DNA of 64,000 bases from Paenibacillus silagei (GTDB lineage Bacteria > Bacillota > Bacilli > Paenibacillales > Paenibacillaceae): contig NZ_JAGGLV010000002.1 of NCBI RefSeq assembly GCF_017874735.1, positions 372,001 through 436,000 on the forward strand, given 5' to 3'. Below, piece by piece: positions 44,951 through 54,831 of the stretch (position 1 is the first letter of the stretch; each line of letters opens with the position of its first letter). The position numbers and the translations under genes were made by a program. A model generated the notes under the pieces. The model was not told where the DNA came from and did not search any database. It worked only from the letters and a program-made list of their open reading frames with translations.

Positions 44951-47900
44951 CTAGTCCTGCTTGCGTGTTCTGCGGAATACCCGGCTGAGGATGAAGCCGC
45001 CCAGAATCAGGCCTGCACCCGTCAGGTAGATCGGCAGCGGGCTGCTCTCTCCGGTCTGCGGCAGTCTGCCGCTGCCGTCGTTTGTACCCGAGACCGTCCC
45101 TTGCGGAACCGGATCGTCTTCAACATCTACTTCCGGATTGCCCAGCGGGATATTATCGTCGATTGGCGTCACCACTTCAGGTGCTACCGGTCCCGGAGTC
45201 ACAGTTGCTGCCGGAGCCGAGGGCTGCGGAGTTCCCGGCAAGCCTGGTCCTGCAGGAATCTGCGGATCATCGATAATGACTCCCGGTTCGAATGTACCGG
45301 CAGGTGTGGGAACCGGAGTAAATACCGGACCTCCAGCAGGTGATGTCGGAACAGGTGTAGCCTCTGGCCCCGTAGAATCTGTAGGCACTGGCGATGGAAC
45401 TGTAGTCGGAACTGTAGTCTCTACAGGTGTCTCAGTCGGCACAGGAGTTACAGTCGGCGTTGGTGCTACTGTCGGCGTTGGCTGCTCCGCCAGCTTATTA
45501 TACAAGGTAAGATTCAGCACGGCCGATGAGCCGATTGTCACCGGATGCTCGGTGGAATCAAGCACATAGCCCTGCGGTGCTATTGTTTCAATCAGGACAT
45601 AACTGCCCAGCCACAGATTGTTGAACGCCGCGATGCCTGCTGCATCAGTGGTGCGGGTATTCACCAGCACCCGGTCATTTCCGTTCAGACGGTATAGCTC
45701 ATAGGTAGCTCCCGCCAGCGGTTTTGCAACATTGCCTGCTTCCAGCTTGAAGACATTAAGCGTCCCTCTGACGCCGCTGCCTGTTCCCGAACCGCTGGAC
45801 ACTCCTACGATAATCTCCTTGGTCGTCTCCTTGGTGATAAGCTTGACGTTATTGCCGCTGAAGCTCACAGAGTTAACCAGCTTATCGCCAGTGTTCGCAA
45901 CGATCAGCGACTGATATTCCAGCACATAAGCGGAATGGATGTCACCAGGGAAGCTTAAGACGAAGGATTGTCTGCCCTGTGCATCGGCGCTGATAGTTAA
46001 GGTGTAATCGGTATCCTTCACAAGTGCTGGACCGCTCTTTGTCACTTCGCCGTTCACGGCCGTAACCGTACGGTACAGCTGGAAGCTGTCCGGCAGCAGG
46101 ATCTGATTCGTGCTTGGCACATCGGTGATCACGGCATCTTTTACATGGGACTGGGTCCGGTTGATCGCAATGGTCCAGTTCAGCTTATCTCCGTTCTGCG
46201 CGCCGTCCTTGAACACATATTCATCCCCGTGCGGGATATCTACGCTGGCCTTCAGATCCTTCGATACCTTCTTCGTGCCATCCAGCAGGTTCGCTGTATT
46301 GGCTACCTTGGTTCCAATTAGCTGTCCGGCCAGACTGGTCTTGAACACGATATAATAAGGCGAATTAATGGCTTTGTCAAAATCAACTCTCAGCTCATTG
46401 AGGCTTCCCACGCTATAGCTGAACTCAGTACCGTCCACCTCAGCGCCAGGACTATGCGTTCCATCCTTGGCAATATTCATCTTGTATACCTTAAGTGAGC
46501 CAGGTACAAGGGACTGACCATCACCCAGTATATCCGTTACTACAGGATCAGCAATGGATTTGCTGTTGTAATTAATACCTACGGTCCAGGTCAGCTCTTT
46601 GGCAGAAGCGTCATACGTTCCTGACTTGAACCCGTTGTTCTTCACCTCGGAATTAGGAATGAACTTCCCGCTGGCTTCAGTCCACTGTGGCTTGTTCTGG
46701 CTGTCCTTCCAGTCAATCCGGGCCACGTTGATGAAATCATTTGTATTGCCGGTAAGCCAGTCATTGCTGAATTCCGTCTGATAACTAATGGTATAAGTAC
46801 CTGTAACCGGTGCGTTGAACTTCACCTGGAAGCCTTTGTTAGGCTGTGCCGGTGAATTCACAATCAGGGTATAAGCCGATGGAGGGATCACTGTGCCGGA
46901 AAGAGTACGGACCACCAGTGAACCTGAGATGTACTTCTGTCCTCCCTGCGGGAAGCTGTCGGTAACCACTACTTCGTTCATTGGATAATTGTCACCGTTG
47001 AACGTGATTTTCCAGTCTGTCGTGTGTTTGTTGTAATCCACCCCGGACAGATTCTTATAGATAATAATAGGCCGGATCAGTTGAGTAGCGTTGCTGCTAT
47101 AGGTACTGTCAGAGACAGTGTTGGTAATCTTCGTATCGCCAAACACACGGTCTGCGGCTTTGGTCGTATATTCGATCAGGTAAGCCGATTTCACCGTATT
47201 CTTGAACTCCAGTCTGAATCCGTTGCCGGATTCGCCGCTAACTGGTGTTACTGTGTAATCACTGCCTGCATTCAGAGCCGTGCCCTTAGCAGCTTCTCCG
47301 GCTGCATTCAGCGTAACCGGATAGATCCGCACCGAGTTCTCCAGGAGCACCTGGGAGCTGTTGAACACATCCGTCAACACCGCGTTCTCCGGGGAGATCG
47401 TCCGGTTATTGTAGTTGTATTCGATAGCCCAGTTAATGGTCTGAGTGCCCCAGTCATAACGGACAACTTTTTTGTTAAGGCTGCCGCCTCGTTCAATGAC
47501 TACTGTATCCGATGCGCTTACCGGATTACGGCCGTCCCCTGTGAAGGTTGCCTGGTTGGTGAAGCTGGACAAGTTATCACTCACTACCTGCGTGGTATAA
47601 GCGATACGGTATGCCCCTGTAATCACAGGGTCCGTGAACTGAAGCTTCAGCGTCCCGCCGGAGACACCGGCAGTATATTTGCTGCTGTCTACCAGCTGGC
47701 CTTGCGTAGCTGTGCCGTCAAGCTGAACATTCAGCTGGTAGACGGCAAGTGTAACCGTGCTGTCCAGTGCCAGCCCGGCAGGAATCGGGTCGGTCACAGC
47801 AGCGCCGCTTACCGGCTCCAGTCTTTTGTTCACATCGACGGTCCAGTCAATATGATCCGCGTTGAAGCCGCTGGAGATTCCCTTCTTGGTAATCGTCGAG

Positions 47901-48442
47901 CCTACAGTGGGCTTGAACGATACCGTAACCGTTTGGACTCCGCCGTTCACCGGGAACAGAATCTGCTGGACGGTGCTGCCGCTGATCACTTTTTTATCAA
48001 ATTGGGTATTAATACGTAAGGTCCCCTGCACATTGGCATGACTCTCGATGTAATCATTGAACGTCATCACTACCTGATGGGTAGCCTGGCTGACTGTGAA
48101 TGTGCCTACCGTCCCATCGTCCGATTCCAGTCCGCCCTGAATGTCATTGAAGAGCTGGAACTGCTCGGGAAGCTGGAAAGCAAAAGTATCTCCCTGGCTA
48201 TAGCCGTGGCCGTTAGGAAGCGACCAAGTATAGTCCAGCCTCACGGTGGAATCCACATCATACACACTGCCTGTCACCGTCTGTCCATCCGGACCATATA
48301 CCGCCATGGATACGCTCGTAATAATGTCCCGGTCCTGTTCAATGGCCGCCGCTGTAGCCTGCCGGGTGAAGCCCAGCCCTGAGACCAATTGCACAAATAA
48401 CATGACCAGGACTACTGCCAGGCTTGTTCTTTTTTTCACCAT
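44951..48442 (-). CDS. LPxTG-anchored cell-wall adhesin with repeated isopeptide-type domains
   Basis: A 1163-residue surface protein. A signal peptide (1-33) leads to an N-terminal MSCRAMM-like region (to about 185) and then four to five related modules of about 140 residues, each opening with K-x-I/D-W-x-I or equivalent and containing V-x-D-x-F/I-x-x-x-Q and a strand SxxVY. A Cna_B/SpaA domain (about 908-985) follows, then a Pro/Thr/Val-rich wall-spanning stalk (about 990-1115), LPQTG (1127-1131), a membrane segment and a basic tail. A sortase should anchor it. The ligand is unknown. No sortase gene is adjacent. Confidence 0.88.
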   Translation of the reverse strand: MVKKRTSLAVVLVMLFVQLVSGLGFTRQATAAAIEQDRDIITSVSMAVYGPDGQTVTGSVYDVDSTVRLDYTWSLPNGHGYSQGDTFAFQLPEQFQLFNDIQGGLESDDGTVGTFTVSQATHQVVMTFNDYIESHANVQGTLRINTQFDKKVISGSTVQQILFPVNGGVQTVTVSFKPTVGSTITKKGISSGFNADHIDWTVDVNKRLEPVSGAAVTDPIPAGLALDSTVTLAVYQLNVQLDGTATQGQLVDSSKYTAGVSGGTLKLQFTDPVITGAYRIAYTTQVVSDNLSSFTNQATFTGDGRNPVSASDTVVIERGGSLNKKVVRYDWGTQTINWAIEYNYNNRTISPENAVLTDVFNSSQVLLENSVRIYPVTLNAAGEAAKGTALNAGSDYTVTPVSGESGNGFRLEFKNTVKSAYLIEYTTKAADRVFGDTKITNTVSDSTYSSNATQLIRPIIIYKNLSGVDYNKHTTDWKITFNGDNYPMNEVVVTDSFPQGGQKYISGSLVVRTLSGTVIPPSAYTLIVNSPAQPNKGFQVKFNAPVTGTYTISYQTEFSNDWLTGNTNDFINVARIDWKDSQNKPQWTEASGKFIPNSEVKNNGFKSGTYDASAKELTWTVGINYNSKSIADPVVTDILGDGQSLVPGSLKVYKMNIAKDGTHSPGAEVDGTEFSYSVGSLNELRVDFDKAINSPYYIVFKTSLAGQLIGTKVANTANLLDGTKKVSKDLKASVDIPHGDEYVFKDGAQNGDKLNWTIAINRTQSHVKDAVITDVPSTNQILLPDSFQLYRTVTAVNGEVTKSGPALVKDTDYTLTISADAQGRQSFVLSFPGDIHSAYVLEYQSLIVANTGDKLVNSVSFSGNNVKLITKETTKEIIVGVSSGSGTGSGVRGTLNVFKLEAGNVAKPLAGATYELYRLNGNDRVLVNTRTTDAAGIAAFNNLWLGSYVLIETIAPQGYVLDSTEHPVTIGSSAVLNLTLYNKLAEQPTPTVAPTPTVTPVPTETPVETTVPTTVPSPVPTDSTGPEATPVPTSPAGGPVFTPVPTPAGTFEPGVIIDDPQIPAGPGLPGTPQPSAPAATVTPGPVAPEVVTPIDDNIPLGNPEVDVEDDPVPQGTVSGTNDGSGRLPQTGESSPLPIYLTGAGLILGGFILSRVFRRTRKQD

Positions 48443-48492
48443 TTCCCATAAGCCCCCGTTCTTTCGATTGAATGATTTGAAGCATACCTGCT

Positions 48493-48573
48493 AAAAAGAT
48501 GGCTGCTGAACGCACCGGTAAGGACACACTCCACCTGAAGTTTCGTTATGTATACGGGCTAAGAGTCCATCTT
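48493..48573 (-). promoter_or_regulatory. Possible structured leader upstream of the adhesin
   Basis: On the minus strand AAGATGG (48567-48573) can pair with CCATCTT (48496-48502) across 64 bases that include their own small hairpins; U5 follows directly. This resembles a leader with a closing stem that is also a terminator. It does not match a riboswitch class I know. The rest of 48443-48724 shows nothing clear. Confidence 0.35.
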
Positions 48574-48724
48574 ATGTAAATAAACTAGTAAACCTGACTT
48601 TTCTGCCCACTACAGACGATATATACTTATATCACCTAAGAGTAGAACTTTAGAATCAGAAATGGGTTAAAATTAAAGAAATTATTATGAAACCCTTAAT
48701 TCAGGATTCAAGGAGAGATTCCAA

Positions 48725-49486
48725 GTGAACCGAACTTTATTCTGGGACCGTGCCCGTGACAGTGATTTCGTCATGCTCTCCGTCTCCCATCTCGTTGCCC
48801 TGGCTATTATTGCTCTATGCTGCCTGGCGCTCTTTGGGGCCCGCTTCGCCCTCCGCAGCCGGTCCGGCCTGCGATTAGGCGTACGCCTGCTGCTGATCCT
48901 GCTGCTGGCTGCTTCTGAGGGAGGCCTGCATGTCTGGTATCTGTCCCATGACAGCTGGAGCCGAAGCTCCTCCCTGCCGCTGGAACTATGCGGAATTACC
49001 CTGCTCCTGTCAGTCGTGATGCTGCTCACGCGCAGCAGACTGCTGTACAGCTTTCTATATTTTGCCGGAATCGGCGGTGCATTCATTGCCCTGCTTACCC
49101 CTAATCTGGTCTATCCGTTTCCGCATTTCCGCTTCCTGCTGTTCTTCATCGCCCACGGGTCGATCATACTTGCATCCCTGTACATGACCTGGGTCGAAGG
49201 ATATAAGCCCACCTGGCGCTCGCTGTTCTTCACCATGCTCTGCCTGAACCTTGTCGCCGCGTGCGTCTACGCCGCCAATGTGCTGCTGGACTCCAACTAT
49301 ATGTTCCTGATGCACAAGCCCAGCACGTTCTCGGTACTGGACTATTTCGGCTCTTATCCATACTATCTGCTGGTTGAAGAAGCCTTCGCCTTCGTCATCT
49401 TCCTCCTGATGTTCCTGATCTTCTTCAAGCTGCCGGAGCTGTACACCGCCCGCCGTGCCGCAGCCAGCCGGAAACTTGGCCGGTAA
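48725..49486 (+). CDS. TIGR02206-family membrane protein (YwaF-like)
   Basis: A 253-residue integral membrane protein with about seven segments. Family features include a conserved LPLELCGI in the middle and the late SYPYYLLVEEAFAF. The function is unknown. The start is GTG (48725-48727) seven bases after AAGGAGAG. A 51-bp tandem array begins 14 bases after its stop codon, with no terminator between them. Confidence 0.82.
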   Translation: MNRTLFWDRARDSDFVMLSVSHLVALAIIALCCLALFGARFALRSRSGLRLGVRLLLILLLAASEGGLHVWYLSHDSWSRSSSLPLELCGITLLLSVVMLLTRSRLLYSFLYFAGIGGAFIALLTPNLVYPFPHFRFLLFFIAHGSIILASLYMTWVEGYKPTWRSLFFTMLCLNLVAACVYAANVLLDSNYMFLMHKPSTFSVLDYFGSYPYYLLVEEAFAFVIFLLMFLIFFKLPELYTARRAAASRKLGR

Positions 49487-49500
49487 ACGGAGGGGATGGA

Positions 49501-49816
49501 TTCAGGGGCACTTGTGCTCCTCATTCCCGTCTCGCGCCGACTTTCTGCGGATTCAGGGGCACTTGTGCTCCTCATTCCTGCCTCGTGCCGACTTTCGGCG
49601 GATTCAGGGGCACTTGTGCTCCTCATTCCTGCCTCGCGCCCACTTTCTGCGAATTCAGGGGCACTTGTGCTCCTCATTCCTGCCTCGCGCCCACTTTCTG
49701 CGGATTCAGGGGCACTTGTGCTCCTCATTCCCGCCTCGTGCCGACTTTCGGCGGATTCAGGGGCACTTGTGCTCCTCATTCCCGCCTCGTGCCGACTTTC
49801 GGCGGATTCAGGAGCA
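49501..49816 (+). repeat. 51-bp tandem repeat array A (six units plus a partial)
   Basis: Units begin TTCAGGGGCACTTGTGCTCC at 49501, 49552, 49603, 49654, 49705 and 49756; a seventh starts at 49807 and breaks off. Each unit carries GGGGCA-CTTG-TGCTCC, a small hairpin with one G-U pair when read as plus-strand RNA. Units 2, 5 and 6 have a second hairpin GCCGA-CTT-TCGGC. As 51 is a multiple of three, long frames stay open on both strands, but they have no ribosome sites and one overlaps the upstream gene antisense. Confidence 0.9.
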
Positions 49817-49822
49817 TATTAG

Positions 49823-50002
49823 TTGGAATAACGTATCTTGTTTCGGATGATTTGGAGCTTTCGAGGAAATTAATTGGATAAACGTCATTTAATTTCGTGT
49901 ATTCACTCCACTCTGTTCGATTTGCAGCATTTTAAGTGCTGTTTTTCCAACTGTTTCCTGACAAGCTTTCCTCAGCTCCTGAGCAAGTGGAGGAAATCCA
50001 AC
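49823..50002. repeat. Dispersed intergenic repeat, copy 2
   Basis: About 180 bases homologous to 34257-34434 in block order. It contains a hairpin CAGCA/TGCTG followed by T5 (about 49926-49947) that could terminate plus-strand transcription from the array, and ends GTGGAGGAAATCCAAC. No gene is seen between 49487 and 50122. Confidence 0.7.
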
Positions 50003-50029
50003 TAATATTCGTACAATTCTCCGTACGGC

Positions 50030-50065
50030 AAAAAGCACCCGGCTGGATTACCCAGCCGGGTGCTT
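50030..50065 (-). terminator. Terminator of ppiB
   Basis: AAGCACCCGGCTGG and CCAGCCGGGTGCTT arms with a short loop, followed by U5 on the minus strand. Confidence 0.93.
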
Positions 50066-50122
50066 CGGCGATGCCTGTGGAAGAGAAGAACCTCCCCCAA
50101 TAGCGTCTACAGAATGCTAGTA

Positions 50123-50554
50123 TTAAGCTTCTACAATTTCAACGGTCGTCATCTTGTCGCGGCCTTTGAAAGCGTCAACCAGATCCATGCCTTCAACCAC
50201 TTTACCGAATACTGTGTGTACTCCGTCAAGGTGCGGCTGTGGAGCGTAAGCGATATAGAACTGGCTTCCGCCTGTGTTCTTGCCGGCATGGGCCATAGCC
50301 AGGGAGCCGCGCTCGTGCTTGTTCGGGTTAATCTCGCAGTTGATGGTGTAGCCAGGACCGCCGGTGCCTGTTCCGTTCGGGCAGCCGCCTTGTGCTACGA
50401 AGCCTGGAATCACGCGGTGGAACAACAATCCGTTGTAGAAGCCGTCTTTTGCCAGCTTCTCAAAGTTTGCTACTGTATTAGGCGCATCCTGATCGAACAA
50501 GTCGATCAGCACGACGCCGCCGTTTTCGAGTGTAATTTTCGCTTGCTTAGCCAT
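50123..50554 (-). CDS. ppiB: Peptidyl-prolyl cis-trans isomerase, cyclophilin type
   Basis: A 143-residue single-domain cytoplasmic cyclophilin that speeds proline isomerisation. Key residues are in [37 protein letters not shown] and HTVFGKV. The ATG at 50552-50554 follows AAAGGGG; a longer upstream reading lacks support. It lies after lysA as in B. subtilis. Confidence 0.95.
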   Translation of the reverse strand: MAKQAKITLENGGVVLIDLFDQDAPNTVANFEKLAKDGFYNGLLFHRVIPGFVAQGGCPNGTGTGGPGYTINCEINPNKHERGSLAMAHAGKNTGGSQFYIAYAPQPHLDGVHTVFGKVVEGMDLVDAFKGRDKMTTVEIVEA

Positions 50555-50681
50555 ATGTAAATGACCCCTTTCGAAATGACAGATGTAGAACACGTTTATT
50601 AGTTTACTATGAAACGGGGCACAAAGCAAAGCAAGCGGGAAGTCTTCCCGCCTGCCGCTATAGCACAACCCTATAGTCTTC

Positions 50682-52016
50682 TTATTTCGTAACGGCTTGT
50701 TTGGCAATCCGTGCAGGCACAATATCATTGGCAACAATGTCCTGATGGGACTCGCGGCGTACAACCAGATCGCTCTGCCCGTTCTGCACGAACACCACCG
50801 CCGGACGGCGGATACGGTTGTAGTTGCTGGCCATGGAGTAATTGTATGCCCCTGTGCAGGCCACAGCCAGCAAATCGCCGCTCTCCACCTTAGGCAGCTC
50901 AACGTCCCAGATCAGCATATCGCCGCTCTCGCAGCATTTGCCGGCGATGGATACCTTCTCCACGTTAGGCTCAGTCGCACGGCTTGCCAGCAGCGCTTCG
51001 TACTTGGATTCATACAGGGCCGGACGCGGATTATCTGTCATGCCGCCGTCAACGGCTACATATTTGCGCACTCCCGGAATTTCCTTGCTGGTTCCAACCG
51101 TGTACAGAGTCGTTCCGGCATCCCCTACGATACTGCGGCCCGGCTCTACCCAGATCTGCGGCAGCGAATCGTTAATGCCGGCGAAGTGGGTCTTCACTGC
51201 ATCTGTGATGGCTGCGACATATTCGGACACCTGCAGCGGCGTATCGCCGTCCACATAACGGATTCCAAAGCCTCCACCCAGGTTGACTACAGGGAAGGAG
51301 ATTCCCAGCTCTTCCTTGACGGTACGGGTGAACTCGGCAATACGTTCAACGGCAAGCTGGAAGCCCTCGGTCTCAAAAATCTGCGACCCGATATGCGAAT
51401 GCACGCCGAGCAGGTTCAGATTAGCCAGGCTGTCAGCCAGACTGACCGCTTCACGGGCCGAGCCGTTGCCGATATCAAAGCCGAATTTGGAGTCGGTCTG
51501 TCCTGTCGATGCGTAGGCATGGTGGGCATGGGCTTCCACTCCAGGCGTAACGCGCAGCAGAATATTAACAGTCACTTCTCTGCGGGCGGCAATGGACTGA
51601 AGCAGACGGAGCTCCACCAGATTATCGGCGACAAAGCAGCCAATCCCTGCATCGATCGCCATCTCAATCTCATCCGGTGTCTTATTATTGCCGTGGAAAT
51701 GAATGCGTTCCGCCGGGAAACCGGCTTGCAGCGCAGTATACAGCTCTCCATCGGAGACCACGTCCAGCGACAGGCCTTCCTCATCCGCAAGCCGGCACAT
51801 CGCCATTGTCGAGAACGCCTTGCTGGCATAAGCCACCTGGAACCCGAGACCGGAAGCTGTGAACGCCTCCATATACTCGCGGCAGCGGCGGCGGACCAAT
51901 TGCTCGTCCACTATATATAGCGGTGTCCCATACTCCGCCTTCAATTCGGTTACATCACATCCGCCGATCTCCAAATGCCCTGCATCATTGATTCGGCTCG
52001 TCCCGTGTAAAAACAT
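50682..52016 (-). CDS. lysA: Diaminopimelate decarboxylase
   Basis: Makes L-lysine from meso-diaminopimelate. It is a 444-residue fold-type III PLP enzyme with the PLP Lys in VAYASKAFS (Lys66), GGGFGIRY and the subunit-shared Cys in [10 protein letters not shown]. The start ATG (52014-52016) lies eight bases after GGAGG. Its position downstream of spoVAF matches B. subtilis; lysine synthesis competes with dipicolinate and peptidoglycan for the same precursors. Confidence 0.96.
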   Translation of the reverse strand: MFLHGTSRINDAGHLEIGGCDVTELKAEYGTPLYIVDEQLVRRRCREYMEAFTASGLGFQVAYASKAFSTMAMCRLADEEGLSLDVVSDGELYTALQAGFPAERIHFHGNNKTPDEIEMAIDAGIGCFVADNLVELRLLQSIAARREVTVNILLRVTPGVEAHAHHAYASTGQTDSKFGFDIGNGSAREAVSLADSLANLNLLGVHSHIGSQIFETEGFQLAVERIAEFTRTVKEELGISFPVVNLGGGFGIRYVDGDTPLQVSEYVAAITDAVKTHFAGINDSLPQIWVEPGRSIVGDAGTTLYTVGTSKEIPGVRKYVAVDGGMTDNPRPALYESKYEALLASRATEPNVEKVSIAGKCCESGDMLIWDVELPKVESGDLLAVACTGAYNYSMASNYNRIRRPAVVFVQNGQSDLVVRRESHQDIVANDIVPARIAKQAVTK

Positions 52017-52208
52017 TGCGCAGTCCTCCAATTTCTGTGGAATCATCCGTTCCACCCTGTCTAGTATATGATTTGGGGCCCCGATGCGTTCCTGAAACAG
52101 ATGCTCAGAATACAGATCCGGCTTATTGCGGGGCTGTTCAGTATATTCAGTATAACAGACAGAGGGAACACCATTGAATGGACTTTTTTGCAGTTGATTT
52201 GTATTTTC

Positions 52209-54818
52209 CTACGACTTGCGCGGGGCATCCTTATGCTCAGGCATCCGGGTGCTATCTCTTGTTTTGTTGAAGGATGGCCTTGTTTTGGAGCTGAGCACCG
52301 GCTGACGCAGGAGGATCTCCGCCATGGCTTTTGCATTAAATGGTATAAACGGCCACATGTAAGGAGAGTTATACGAACGGTGCGTGGTCAGCAGCACCAC
52401 CAGCAGCGTCGTCCCGATCATGAAGCCGGGGATGCCGTAAGCAGCCACCGCCAGCAGCAGCGCAAGCCGGACAATCCGGTTCGCCAGCCCCAGCTCGTAG
52501 CTCGGCGTTGCAAACATCCCGATAGAAGCCACCGCCATATAGAGCACCACTTCATTGACAAACAGCCCGGTCTGTACGGCGATATCACCCACCAGAATGG
52601 CAGCGATCAGCCCCATCGCGGAGCCGAGCGGCGTCGGTGTATGCACTGCAGCCATCCGCAGCAGGTCTACCCCCAGCTCAACGATCAGGAACTGGGCAAT
52701 GAGCGGGAGATTGGCTGATTTTTGCGGACCGATGAAATCAAGCATGCCGGGCTTCAGTTCCGGATGGAGAACCATCAGCATCCACAGCGGAAGCAGGAAC
52801 ATCGATGCAAAGATCCCGATGAAGCGGACCCAGCGGAGATAGGTTCCCATAAAAGGCGTCTGGCGGTTCTCTTCCGCATGCTGGCACAGATCAAAAAACG
52901 TCGTCGGCAGCACCATGACACTCGGGGAAGTATCGACAAACACAACCACCCGGCCCTCCAGCAGATGGGAAGCGACAATATCCGGCCGTTCCGAATAACG
53001 GACCAGCGGATAGGGGTTCCAGCCGCCGCCGACAATCGCTTCCTCCAGCTGCTTGTCCGCCAGGGGAATGCCGTCGAGATTGACGCTTTTCAGCTTGTCC
53101 GTAACGGCCTGTACCTGGGTCTTATCCACGATATCATCGATGTAAGCTAAGCAGACATCTGTCCGGGTCCGCCGTCCAATCTGATGCATCTCCAGCTTCA
53201 GCCCAGGGTCGCGGATACGTCTTCTAACCAGAGCCACGTTGCTTAGCAGCGTCTCTGTGAAGCCGTCCCGCGATCCGCGGACCACCCGCTCAATCGATGG
53301 CTCATCCGGGCTGCGGGAAGGATACGAACGGGTATCCATGATGATAACCTGCGATTCGCCTTCAATGAAGAACACGCTCATGCCGGCTAACACTTTGTTG
53401 ATGCTCTCGCTGAATAGCTCGCCTTTCTCCACCTGGACATGGGGAATATATTCACTCATGAAGCTGGCGAGTACATCTGCCGATACATTTTCGGGGGTCA
53501 GATACGTCAGGCGCTTCAGAATTTCATCGATAATCGTATCCTTGGCGAAGCCGCTGATGCAGAGCAGCGCCGCACTTTTCCCGCCGAAGGACATTTCCCT
53601 GAACACAATATCGAAGGAGGAGCCCAGCCCAAGTACCTCGGTCAGTGTATTCTTCGCATCCGCCAGGGATTGCGGGATCTTGTCGTTGCCTTGCCAATAC
53701 GTAATCGACTGCTCCAGGGAGTCAGAGCGTTCATTGTCACGTTTTTGCTGCAGAGGGTCATTGGACTTACTTGCAGAATCCGCTCCCTGCTGCGATTTGG
53801 CCTTCTTGGGCGCAGACTTCTTGGGGGCAGACTGCTTCGGCTGCTGGGGCTGACCAGCTTCCTGACCGTCCTCCTGATCCTCAGGCTCTTCATCATCTCC
53901 AAATAATCTGGCAAAAAAGCCTTTATGGCTCTTATCCTGCGTCTGAGCCCCCAACTCGTCCGAGGTTTCCATATCCTGAGACTGGCCTCTGCCGTCTTCA
54001 TGGGCTCCCTGTCCCGCTCCGGAATCCGCAGCTGAATGATCCGTTCCTGAATGATCTGTCCCTGCCTGTGCAGCTCCGGTCTGCCCGGGTGCACCCGCAC
54101 CTTCGGAATCTGCTGATTCCGGGCCTGCAAAACCGGCGGAGGCAGAATCTTCTGCACCTTGTATTCCCTGCTGCGAATCGTCTGCTGCCTGGTCTCCCGT
54201 ACCGGATTCCGCAGATGCTTCCTCCGGCCCGGCATCGTCGCCGAACAGACTGCTGAAGAACCCTTTGATTCCTCCGCCGGACGATTCCTGACCGTCTCCG
54301 TTCTCGGATGCGGAATCATCCCCGGGACTGGCCTCATTATCTGTAGCCGCAGCATCTTTCCCGCCGACAGCCCCGCCATCTCCAGATGCAGCGTTCTTAC
54401 CGCTGCTATCCTCACCTTCTCCAGCCGCAGCACTCTGACCGCCGCCAGCTTCTCCATGACTAGCCGCCCGGGCCGCTTCATTCCCGTCTCCGCCACTATC
54501 TGGCGGAGCATCCAGGCCCGACGGGCTCTCCTGCCCGCCTTCAATCGGGCGCGTCACCGCGCCCAGCTCCGCTGACGCCTCCAGCTCCTGTCCTATGTCG
54601 CTCTGGGATGCAGCCGGTTGATCTTTTTGCTCCGGCGGCTTCTGCCCCGTCACCGCGCCCAGCTCCGCCGACGCCTCCAGCTCCTGACCCTTGCCGCTCT
54701 GGGACGCAGCCGGTTGATCTTCTTGCTCCGGCGTCTTTTTCTCCGGCGATTTCTGCTGCGCAGAACGGTCCTTCTTTTGATCCGTCTCTATCTGATCACC
54801 GCTGTGAATATACCTCAC
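52209..54818 (-). CDS. spoVAF: SpoVAF/GerA-family germination protein with long disordered N terminus
   Basis: An 869-residue protein. About residues 370-860 form a GerA-type domain: a soluble region (EQSITYW, FGGKSAALLCISGF, PNVA-like RGSRDGFTETLLSNVALVRRR in part) and four to six membrane segments. In Bacillus SpoVAF is about 490 residues. The extra ~360 residues are low complexity, rich in Glu, Gly, Ser, Ala, Gln and Asp, with a 32-residue direct duplication and two GFFxxLFGDD motifs. The start is GTG (54816-54818) after GGGGGCTGGGGA; the ATG at 54848 would overlap spoVAB. Confidence 0.87.
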   Translation of the reverse strand: MRYIHSGDQIETDQKKDRSAQQKSPEKKTPEQEDQPAASQSGKGQELEASAELGAVTGQKPPEQKDQPAASQSDIGQELEASAELGAVTRPIEGGQESPSGLDAPPDSGGDGNEAARAASHGEAGGGQSAAAGEGEDSSGKNAASGDGGAVGGKDAAATDNEASPGDDSASENGDGQESSGGGIKGFFSSLFGDDAGPEEASAESGTGDQAADDSQQGIQGAEDSASAGFAGPESADSEGAGAPGQTGAAQAGTDHSGTDHSAADSGAGQGAHEDGRGQSQDMETSDELGAQTQDKSHKGFFARLFGDDEEPEDQEDGQEAGQPQQPKQSAPKKSAPKKAKSQQGADSASKSNDPLQQKRDNERSDSLEQSITYWQGNDKIPQSLADAKNTLTEVLGLGSSFDIVFREMSFGGKSAALLCISGFAKDTIIDEILKRLTYLTPENVSADVLASFMSEYIPHVQVEKGELFSESINKVLAGMSVFFIEGESQVIIMDTRSYPSRSPDEPSIERVVRGSRDGFTETLLSNVALVRRRIRDPGLKLEMHQIGRRTRTDVCLAYIDDIVDKTQVQAVTDKLKSVNLDGIPLADKQLEEAIVGGGWNPYPLVRYSERPDIVASHLLEGRVVVFVDTSPSVMVLPTTFFDLCQHAEENRQTPFMGTYLRWVRFIGIFASMFLLPLWMLMVLHPELKPGMLDFIGPQKSANLPLIAQFLIVELGVDLLRMAAVHTPTPLGSAMGLIAAILVGDIAVQTGLFVNEVVLYMAVASIGMFATPSYELGLANRIVRLALLLAVAAYGIPGFMIGTTLLVVLLTTHRSYNSPYMWPFIPFNAKAMAEILLRQPVLSSKTRPSFNKTRDSTRMPEHKDAPRKS

Positions 54819-54831
54819 TCCCCAGCCCCCT

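Noticed and set aside
49363..49779. Minus-strand repeat protein (RSTSAPESAES repeats)
   Set aside because: It overlaps the end of the 48725-49486 gene antisense by over 120 bases and has no ribosome site.
53642..54544. 300-codon minus-strand frame inside spoVAF
   Set aside because: A second frame through the low-complexity extension; the spoVAF frame continues into a recognised domain.
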